Positions 54,501-64,000 of a DNA stretch of 64,000 nucleotides are shown here, one piece after another; the stretch's first letter is position 1, and every line of letters starts with the position of its first letter. The notes beneath the pieces were generated by a model, which was given only the letters and a program-made list of their open reading frames with translations, ran no database searches and had not been told where the DNA came from. The DNA lies in the NCBI GenBank assembly GCA_016801845.1, contig CM028917.1:5656501-5720500 (forward strand), given 5' to 3'. This DNA comes from Polydactylus sextarius. Lineage: Eukaryota; Chordata; Actinopteri; Polynemidae. Both the position numbers and the translations under genes were made by a program.

Positions 54501-55110
54501 TTTGATGGACACAAAAATGTGCAAATTGTTGTGAAAGAAAACAACAGACTTCTTTTTAGCAGCCAAAGATGTTTTCCTGTTTATGTACTGATTCTTCTTC
54601 TGTGGTTGGGACACTATAGAGTTTAAGTATTTTAAGATGTCTTGATGTCCACATTTTAAAAGTTTCTTTAATTATCCATTAGTACAAAACTAGTCTTAAA
54701 GGTGGTATGTGTCGGTTTTTGCTGTGGTATATAGCGACTATAGGTATATAGCAGTCTTGTAGAAATATTATATATCCAGGATCAAATTTCCTTCCTGTTT
54801 ACAGATGTGAAAAGAAAACACCCAAATTAAGTTGTTTTCTTTCCATTTCCATTCTATCCACTGAAGTTACCATACTAGCAAACTAGCTCCCTCTTGGCCA
54901 CCCCCACCTTGTCACTTTTCACTAATGTTTCACTGTAGCATCCAGCCTACCCTAAACATGTTTCACAGAGGGTAGATGATGACCTTTTTTTCTTAGAGAC
55001 CGGAAGCACCAAACATTAATAGTCATTAAAAGTCATAATTCATCAGTCTGCTATTCATCTGGCTTCTAAAGGCCAAATTACCTGGACACTAATATTTCAA
55101 AAGCTTCAGT
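51600..55110. other. Intergenic, no gene seen
   Basis: AT-rich. Short open frames on both strands have no recognisable motif, and no RNA gene or intact transposon was seen. Confidence 0.45.
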
Positions 55111-55114
55111 CTCA

Positions 55115-55441
55115 GGCTGCATTCACATGACGTTTTTTTTTTTTTTGCAGATTCAAAACGTTTCGCATATACACATCATTTCAGGAAATGTTTGTGTCCA
55201 CATGAAAATGGGAAATGGTGTTAAAATTGTGCACACCTGTAGGTGGCGCTGTAAACAAATGCAGACAGAGCCATTGGATGCACTAGTCCGTCTTTGCTGA
55301 GTACAAACATAAGAGGAACACAAGAAGAAGAAGTTTATTTTTATTTATTAATTGGTTGTACACCACGACTAGTCATCTTGTCTCATACCGAATTACCAAC
55401 TTTTGCGGATTGGCTAAAGATGTTGTCGTGTGGACGTAGCC
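55115..55441 (+). mobile_element. Non-autonomous DNA-transposon-like repeat, copy A
   Basis: The ends GGCTGCATTCACATGACG and its imperfect complement CGTGTGGACGTAGCC form terminal inverted repeats. The interior (gattcaaaacgtttcgc, aaacaaatgcagacagagcc, gtttatttttatttattaattg) is repeated in inverted orientation at 60.5-60.8 kb. No transposase frame was found. Confidence 0.7.
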
Positions 55442-55449
55442 TCAATCTA

Positions 55450-58400
55450 ATAAACTTGAGTGTTGCACAAATGCATTCACACAGCTACACACATCTCAGA
55501 GCTGTCTGCACAGAAGGTGAGAAAAGGGCAGAGACAACTATCAACAAGGTGTGAAGTTTGTTTCACTTTCATCTGTCAATGTATTTGACAACTAGATGTC
55601 AACACACACACACACTGCTGATGCTGTTTGCTTGTTTTGAAACCAGACAAGCAATCCCGGCAGCATCTGGACATCAATATCCTTCTGTTCCTCACTCCTG
55701 TGAAACATGACCATGAACTGTTCTCTAGCTACCATGGCACCTCTGCCACATCATTACCACAATGGGAGCAGAGCCACAGACCAACATAGGCTGCCACTGC
55801 AAAATGACGAGGCCACATAGTGGCTTTGGATCTGAATTCAAAGATGTGATTAAGACAATGAAACTAAGGTGTGGCTCTTACTCTGCGTAGTTAACAACTA
55901 CAGAATCGTAGACTGTTAACCAAATCTTGTTGCTTACGTGAGTGTGTATAGATTACAAATTGCAAGCCCTGAGCTGGGGGATGCTTCGAATATTTGTCAG
56001 GCTAAAACAGCATCCGGACAAATGACATGCTTTGTTTTCTGAAGAGCTGTAAGTTTAAATGTTTTTGCTTAAGGCCTCATATTACTGAGGCGACCATTGC
56101 TGTCATTAGTGGTACTTCTGTTTCTGTTAGTAATATTATCATCACTGGTGACAGACAGGTAAGTGTCTGTGGCTGCATGCCAAAGTAGCGCCACTGAGTT
56201 GGTTTCATGTTCATGGTAGGTTCCTTTGTAGGGCAATTCACCTGTTGAGGCCAGACTTGTACACCATTTTTCAAGGTGCTTGGGACATTACCACAGCTGC
56301 TTCTGCCTCCTCATCAAATCCCGGACTAACTGTGATGTTGAGTTCTAGGAGATCATGCTATCTGTCACTTGATGTTTTCTCTATAGAGATAGTTCTAGCA
56401 GTCCTGCTGTAGAATGATCACGTTCATCCACATTGTACATGGTGTTTAAAATGCTTGAACATTTGTAAAGTAGGCCAATATACATCAAAGTAAAGCCCTC
56501 TGCAAAATCAGAAAATACCCTACTTAAGGTACAGTGCTTTAATGTGTGGCCAAAGGAATAGCTCCTGAAACATAAAGAGAAATATTGAATTTTACTAAAT
56601 GTATACATCACAAGATGGACAAAATGGATTATATATTTCCTGAAAGAAGAAGAGGTAACACTGTTGGTGCCTTTCCAATTAAGGGAGAGCAGAGAGAGCA
56701 TGTAAATTATGTTGATGACTTTATGACTTAGATGCACACAACTGTACTATTGTGTTTAATTTGTCAAAAAAAAAAAAAAAAAAAATTAACACCATTTAAT
56801 TTTTTCTGTGATGGCTCTTGAAGATATTTTGTGAAATTGGACAAAAATCATGTTTAAAACGGACCTTAAAAGAATCTATTAAAAGCTCTTTAAAGCTTTG
56901 TAGATAATTTCATAAAAGTGTGAAAGTTTTTGCGAACTAGTGTCTGTCTGCCAGACATCTGGAATCCTGTAAGTTCAGTAGGCAAAGGTGGAAGTAGTCA
57001 GCCATGAGCCATATCCAAAGTGTATTATATAACTTCAAGAATATTAACTCATCCTCATCCAAAATAGGTTTTACTGCTTCGCCCCAGAATTCCAGAAATG
57101 ACAAGGTTTTTGGGGAAATGAAGGGGTTTGTCGTAGAGCACAGACTAATAACAGTAGTAATGTCAGTAGTCGTAATAATAGTGATCAGGACTGAACAGGT
57201 TTAAGGGGTCACACAACCATTTGAGATCCTTTGTAGGTTTATACTGAACCATTAGTTTTTTGGTACTTTTGACGGTGCAGTGACAAACTTCAGCTCTCCA
57301 GGTACACAGAGTCAGATATTGAGTTTAAGGCAACAGTGTAATGCCTCTGATTCAGTATTATGCTGCCTCAATACAGACACGTGTTTTTTCATTCAGTGGT
57401 AGTTCACCGTCGTCCTTTCAGAGGTACCTGAGTTTTATTTCACCTCCAATTCAGAATCAATGCAAAGCAAAGTTTTTACATGGTACAATTATATACAAGC
57501 CAAGGCAAATATGTGCCAAATGTGTGGTGATTGATTCTTAGCAAGTAGCATTTTTGTGTTCAAATCAAAATTCATACTTAATTAATTTGTAGTTTTTTCT
57601 GCATCACACCAGTGGTCACAGAGGGCAGGTGGAAAATGATCAGTTGTGTAGGAGGCTGTGTCACAGTGAAATTAAACATTATGACATTTTACATTCTTAT
57701 TGAGCTGATCCCTCAGCTGTTGTTATTGATCTTCATTCATGTTGATTAAGTCAGGTGACAGGTAAAATAACTTTCTGGTCAGCAGGCTTTTGTCTGTCCT
57801 CACAAAATGTGAAATACAGGTAATGGGAGATTAATTACATTTTGGAACACTTTTCAAAGTATTTGTTGAAGTTTATTGAAAAGATTTTTATGTTGCACAC
57901 ACACACACACACACACTTAACTAAGGTGGCTGCCAGTCCAGGTGTTAATGCTGTTTAGTTTCTGCCGCTCATCTTTCAGCAGAGGCAGGGGAGGTTTGTG
58001 CTCCTCGCAGCTGTTTTCCCCCTGGGAGTAAGGCTCTCCCTCACTTTACTTCTCGGCCATGTCGTTAAAAAACAGATCACATGGAGTCGAGGAGGCGGAT
58101 GGAAGAATGTGGAAGGGAGGGATGGGGCAGTGGGATGTAGAGAGGATGAATGCATAGGCAAAGAGGAAAGGCAGAAAGGTTTAAATGATCTCAATAAATC
58201 ACTTACAGAAGATGTCTGAACAGGAAACAGCTAATCTTGTATTACATGGTATCAACAGTATGTTCTACACCCTCCTCCACCAATCTGATTGGCTAGATGT
58301 TATGCAATCACACACATCTACTCTTTGCCACCTTTATCACAGATTGGATGACAGCACAAAGCAAGAGTACTGTATTTTAACTAAGCAGTTTCCTAAAACG

Positions 58401-60340
58401 GACTACATTCCGAGTAGATTTTTTCTAGTATTACATGAAAACTAAATGTACCTCAAATTCCCTGTAATTCACAAAAATAGCACAATTAACACTCTCAGAA
58501 TAGTTCCTGCTCAGAATCCTTATTGGCTTGTCTTGAAAGGAAGTTGTGGCAGTGGGACCTGCCTTTCCAACATTTAAAATTCCTCACAAGTGTATTTTTA
58601 TTGCTCTAGTTTTGATCCAAGACTTTGGAAATAATCCAGTGCATCAACAAAGAACTATGTATGTGTGTGGATAATCTTGATTTCAGTTTGAATTAATATT
58701 TGGGGTCTGAGCTTTTCACCCTGTCTCAAAAGTTGAGGCCAAAAACTCTGTTGCGAAGACCTCAGCCATTTGTATTCACATCATGTTTTTCACAACCTGA
58801 ATCTCATGGTATTAGATGATTAATAATCTTACAGCTTCAGCCATGGGATTAGCTCCCTCTTCACCATGACGGTTCAGTCCTTTCTACTTTTATTTGTGAA
58901 GTCCCAGACCCTAACCCTAACCCTTCACTTGAGATAGAAACATTTCCCTAATCCAAAGGAAGCAATCGATCAGGGGAGACTGAATAGCAAACATCTCTTG
59001 TAGATGCCATTGCCCATAAAGATTGGTCAAGCAAAGCTAGAACAAGCTACGTGGATATACAACCTGTGGGCCCGTTCCTGCAGGGATAGGTATCAGATAC
59101 ATAATGCCTGGGTTGGCCTGACACTATACAAAGTAATTACCTTGAATTTAAAAAGAATTTAAGAAACAAGTAGTATTTACACATCAGTCACACACCAGTC
59201 ATAGGGTAGGAAGAATTTGAAGCACCCAAATTTTAACTAAATTATACCTAAAGCAGACTTTATGATGAAATTTGTAGTTTCACTGTTCATTCAAATTGAC
59301 TGAGAGATATTGTATTCAATTTATATACAAAATATTCCACTGACCACCAAAAATTCATATATTTGTCATGAAATTAAAGATTTTGACTGGTATTTGGGAT
59401 CAGGGATTTGGGTTGAGCACATTGTGTAACACTCAGTCAGACAAATGAATATGAACTACCAGGAAAAATGTAACCTGTGATAAAAGCCTGATTAAGTACA
59501 ACTGGAAACAAGTGAAGAAGGAGAGGATGATGATGATGTTGTCAAAAAGCAAACAGGAAGAGTAAAGGACACAGAGGAGGAGGGTGAAAAGGAACAAGAA
59601 CGAGTATCAGGAGACAAGAATGAGGAGGAGGTGGCAGAGGATGTAGGAGGGTGATGAGGAGAAAAAGGTGAGAGGGACAAAAAGAAGATGAAGAGGGGAA
59701 CAGAGTGTGATAGGGATTCAGAAAAGAAAAAGGCTTAAAACTTGACAGAGGAGAAAAAGGGCGTGTATATGTCCTTGGCCTGAGATCAGTGTGTTGTCCA
59801 AACAGACTGAAATAGAAGCACTCATTACTCCCTGTACTGCTGTGACTGACTTACTGACTGACTGACTGACTTACTGACTTTCTGACTGTCTGTGTCCTCT
59901 GTCTGTTTGTCTTCTTGTCTATCTGACTGATTATCTGACTACCTGTTTGGCTGAATGTGTGATTGTCTGTCTGTCTCTCTGTTTCTTACTGTCCATAAAT
60001 GATCTCTGAAGAATTTGTGAAGTGGTGTGGTCAGTTAGCAGAGAGACAGACGGCAGGGTGGAGCCGCCTTCACTGTAACCACACAAACACACACACACGC
60101 ACAGATGTGATTCTCTCTTGATCTGGATCTGAATTGTTGGCAGCTTCAGCCACAATGGAGCCATGAAGCTACAGCAAGCAAATGCAAGCAAAAAAGATTC
60201 CTGTTGGTTTCACTTTGTACACTATCGACAAATTTGACTGATCAAGGTGCACTGTGACATCAGTTGACCATTCAACTTCAGTCCTAGTACAAATCATATT
60301 AGAACAAGATAGCATCCACAACAGCTTAAGATCAAAAAGT
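55450..60340. other. Intergenic, no gene seen
   Basis: AT-rich with homopolymers (56765-56785 poly(A)), a CA run near 57898, CTGACTGA-rich sequence at 59840-59990, and a purine-rich stretch at 59500-59760. No supported coding exon was found. Confidence 0.45.
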
Positions 60341-60344
60341 TCTT

Positions 60345-60800
60345 TAGTGTTTCGGCCTTTCGTCCACACCCTGAAAGGATCTTTTTTGATAATGGGCTCC
60401 AAAGTGGGAAAACACTGCTTTTGCGTTGTCTTGTAAACGACGACCAAAACAGCACTTTAGTAGGAAAAACCACAGGTACGTTTATTAGCACTATTGCAAC
60501 AAAACCTTGTAATCCTCTATCAACATGACGACCAGCGGAGGCACATAAGCAATTAATAAATAAAAATAAACTTGTTCTTTTTTGTGTTTATGTTTGTTCT
60601 CAGGAAAGAAGGATTAGTGCATCCTGCGGCTCTGTCTGTGTTTGTTTACATTGCAATCTATAGGTGTGGCATATTTATTACACAGTTTTATATTTCCATG
60701 TGGATGCAGATATTTCCTCAAAATAAAGTGCAGACGTGAAACGTTTTGAATCAGCAAAAGAAAAATACTGACAACATTGTCGTGTGGACATATCTTAATA
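60345..60800 (-). mobile_element. Non-autonomous DNA-transposon-like repeat, copy B
   Basis: Read on the minus strand it begins with the end motif ATGTCCACACGACA and follows copy A through gattcaaaacgtttcac, aaacaaacacagacagagcc and gtttatttttatttattaattg. It then extends beyond copy A to ggtgtggacgaaagg, which looks like the other terminus. Copy A therefore seems internally deleted, or this copy longer. The boundaries are approximate. Confidence 0.65.
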
Positions 60801-61129
60801 CTGCAGCTGCTACTTTTTCAAGTTGTTAATTACTCAAGGTCAGTGTGAAATCTTGGAAACAGTTTCTTCTGACAATCCAGTATTTTACCAATAGAATATT
60901 TTATCTTCGAATATATTATATTTTTGTGAACCATGTGTCAGATTTTACATCTAGCAGTGGCTCAGTTTTTTTCCCCACAGTTTTAGACATTAATGGTCCT
61001 CAGATGATGAATCCTATTGATGTTACTCTGAATTTTCCACTGCACCATGGGGCTGATGTAAAATGTCTTGATCTACTAGATATTACAGACATTTGCAGTT
61101 TTGAGAGGATAAATAGATTTGACTGAACT

Positions 61130-61440
61130 GTCTACTGGACGGATAGCACTATCATCTAACAATAAGAAGGTTCTGGGTTTGACTCTGAGGTGAGGACTTT
61201 CTGTGTGGAGTTTGCCAATTCTTACCATATTTGTGCAGGTTTTCTCCACATAATTCACAGGTTATGTTAACTGTTGATTATAAATTGGCCATAACCATGA
61301 ATGCCTGTTTGTATATGTCAGCATAGTGATAGACCTATTCAGATCAACCTATTCCTGGTCCGGTCCACACTCAGCTGGGATTGATCCTGGCTTCCCTGTG
61401 ACCCTGAAAGGACAAATTGTATAGATGATAGATGAATCCC
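61130..61440 (+). repeat. Degenerate SINE-like fish repeat
   Basis: Contains ttctgtgtggagtttgcc, gtgcaggttttctccacat, ctcagctgggattgatcctgg and tgtgaccctgaaaggac ... tagatgaatgatag-type tail. These are phrases I associate with a very abundant teleost interspersed repeat. The copy is diverged, and the family name is not assigned. Confidence 0.55.
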
Positions 61441-62317
61441 TAATAGATGTTGTGCAAAATTCCTGATGACCTGCAAAAAGAAAAAGCAAAGAAATGTGAA
61501 TTTCCACCTACTGTTGGGTAAGTTGGGTACATTGAAAAAACAGTTGGTTGTGGTAATTTCCCAGTTGAGCGCAAGTTCTGTTGAAGGAAATGGTCCAGCC
61601 ATAACAAAACTCACAATCTCATTCAAACTCATAGATTTCATGTGTACCATTAATTTATTTATGACTTGACCTCAGGATGTTGTATGAGTAACTTTTTTCT
61701 TTTTCTTTTTTAAAGGTAGCTCAAAGCAGTAGAATGGTCCATGAATGGTGGATTAATGCACAGTTTCTTCTTCTGGTTTGGACAGTTGTCCTGTTGTTCT
61801 TCAGTTGTTTAGTACTCAAAGACACTGATTGAATAAGAAATAAGGAGTAACCTCCGATGCAACTACTTTTAGGCCTATCATCGACTCCAGTGAAAGGTAG
61901 AGTCGTTTCAGTACCATCAACAATATAGACTACTTATTCTTGATCATAGTTTTTAGTTTGAGGGGAGTGTTGAGACAAATCTTCCTCACCTAAAGCAATG
62001 ACATTAGAGCAGACAGGAGACAGGATACAATAGTACTTCCAGATGTTTTGTGTACATGGTGTGTGTACTTAGCGACAGAGAAGACATTTTCTGAATTATA
62101 AAGCACATCTTATTTACCACATTTAATAAAAAATAACAGTTTGCACAGTGAGGAGATTTAAGGAGCTGGACATTAGTGTGGTGAATTAAACTGTACTTAA
62201 CTGTACAGCTGCTTTGATGTCGCCCTGTTGTCGACTTTGCACTTCCTCTCTCGTTGTAAAACCTGAACGCACAGCTGTCTGTCATCACACACAGCAAGAC
62301 AGCCTGTGTTTTTGTGG

Positions 62318-62361
62318 ATGTGTGTGTGTGTGTGTGTGCGTGTACATGTGTGTGTGTGTGT
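62318..62361. repeat. (GT)n microsatellite
   Basis: Interrupted GT run of about 44 bases. Confidence 0.9.
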
Positions 62362-62427
62362 GAGGATGAAACATTTACCCTACCTGCTGCTTTCTCATTA
62401 CTGCCTTTGAAAGCCTCAGTGATAGTT

Positions 62428-62581
<154 letters not shown>

Positions 62582-62699
62582 AATAGGCTCTTTATGAACG
62601 GAAGCTCTTGCTTGTTTGAAGTTTATGCTACTGGCAAAGAAGGAGTTTAGGGTTTGATGCTGAGTAGGTGTGTGTGTGTGTGTGTGTGTGTGTTTTGTG

Positions 62700-64000
62700 T
62701 GTCTACATATGTATATATGTGTGGTGTGTTAGAGTGGGCCTCCTGCTAATAATAATTTACAGCAAGTGTGTGTATTGTAAGAATGGGAGGTATACACCTA
62801 ATAATCATGTGTTTTACCTGGATGCTCGAGTGTGTCTTTAGTACTTGAGGGGAACTGACCAGCCTCCATCAACATACTCACAGCTCTTTTTTAAAGAAAG
62901 AAATCATAAAAGAGAAAATTGTACAATTTGATATCTATAAGCTTCCGTAATGAGCATAAAATATGAATGTAAGTGGAGAGACTACGACAGTAACAGTTTC
63001 ATGCTACAACCTGTTATCTTAAAGCTTAAATCTCAAGTATAATATCAGTTAGTTTAGTAAGTTTAATATAAACTCCTTTGGTCACTTTAGGATGGAGCCA
63101 AGCTTAAAGTGGTAGGTGGTTTTAATGTTTCAGTTGGTTGGTGCATATTTAGTGTATAGGCATGAAGGCAGGGACTTACCAAAGAGTGCTTTACGTATTG
63201 AGTAAATTTGTCATTGCTACAACATTGCTAATGGCAAACATTGCTGTTTAAGTCTGTTTAAGTCTGTTTATTGTAGCTAGCCCTGGCTTATCTTGTCACT
63301 TTCTGATAGTCAGTGAATCACTGTAGCATCCACTTTGCCCCGACGAAGTAGCACTGCTCAGAGGGTGTATTGTAACCCCTTTCAAACTTAACAATGGCTG
63401 ACCATCATTATCATCCATTCCTGGGAAGAATCATGTTGTGCACAAAACCTACAGATACAATAATGAACCAACCAGCAGACTGAAATCCACACTTAAAAAA
63501 TGTTTTTCTACCAGATAATATATAGAGATTTTTCCAAATATGGAGAGTATCACATTCATCTGTGGTCCATCCATCATGACTCCGAGCCCAGATAAGTCCA
63601 CGATGCATCTGAACTCACTTCACATCGATCTTCCATTTGGCTCAGTAAGATTTCAGCTGGCATTTGTGGATATAACTCTCTAGTCTAGAGCTATCAGTGG
63701 TTTTCCACTGTAACCTTGTGCCATGTGGTTACATCATCCATAGATGAAAATTCTTGATACATTGTCATACGAAGTGTTCAGCTTACATTTGTGCCTTTTG
63801 TACACTAAAATTAGCCAAAACTCTTTGAATCTTCTGAATGTATGATGAATGTATATATCTGAAATTTGTTCAAACTCCAGTCTTTGTTTCAGGAACATTA
63901 TTTGTTACTATCTGAATCATTTTCTCACAGATTTATTGGCCAAGTGGCGATCATAAGCCCATATTTGTTCCTAAGGGACAAGAGACACAACAGGATACCA
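62700..64000. other. Right end of window, no gene seen
   Basis: AT-rich. No coding frame, RNA gene or repeat with clear ends was recognised. Confidence 0.45.

Noticed and set aside
56077..56274. Minus frame MKNGVQVWPQQ..., possibly transposon-derived
   Set aside because: It is short, with no catalytic motif or terminal repeats.
59499..59760. Acidic, Glu-rich open frame on + (about 50 codons)
   Set aside because: It has no ATG and no supported splice context. It is a purine-rich tract whose translation is low complexity on any frame.

Overview
The window is nuclear DNA of a bony fish, most likely a percomorph-type teleost. It is AT-rich with many microsatellites, and its genes have short GT-AG introns. 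The protein families are vertebrate (PEX12, T-cell receptor beta, type I collagen alpha 1), and the T-cell receptor constant gene has the short-hinge, Lys-Ser-Cys transmembrane form I recall from teleosts. All exon limits were read from splice consensus and reading-frame phase in the sequence. No search could be run.

Layout. 1-741: T-rich probable 3' end of an upstream + strand gene. 1.7-4.15 kb (-): complete pex12, three coding exons plus a probable non-coding first exon and a GC-richer promoter. 4.8-5.3 kb: dispersed fish repeat. 5.9-10.5 kb (+): an unidentified single-pass leucine-rich-repeat membrane protein (363 aa), with a roughly 0.5-kb terminal-inverted-repeat element in its last intron. 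10.5-14.2 kb: no gene seen. 14.2-25.9 kb (-): a miniature T-cell receptor beta locus. In transcription order it has five V segments, the relic 3' end of a second constant gene, one D, five J or J-like segments and one four-exon constant gene. 28.4-48.2 kb (-): complete col1a1, 49 coding exons and 1,447 codons plus stop, with its TATA box, conserved 5' stem-loop, two candidate poly(A) signals and a miR-29 8-mer. 48.2-64 kb: no gene recognised; it holds microsatellites, two diverged inverted copies of one transposon-like repeat, a further SINE-like repeat and one GC-richer block that may be a regulatory element.

How the parts work. PEX12 is a peroxisomal membrane RING protein of the PEX5 ubiquitination complex. 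The TRB segments are joined by RAG recombination: the V segments and the 3' side of D carry 22/23-spacer signals, and the 5' side of D carries a 12-spacer signal, so the 12/23 rule is respected. col1a1 encodes the major fibrillar collagen chain. These genes share no pathway.

The most notable content is the compact TRB locus squeezed between an LRR receptor-like gene and col1a1. It carries the fossil of a second D-J-C cassette, a V segment that lacks its second conserved cysteine, and a J segment with a broken FGxG motif.
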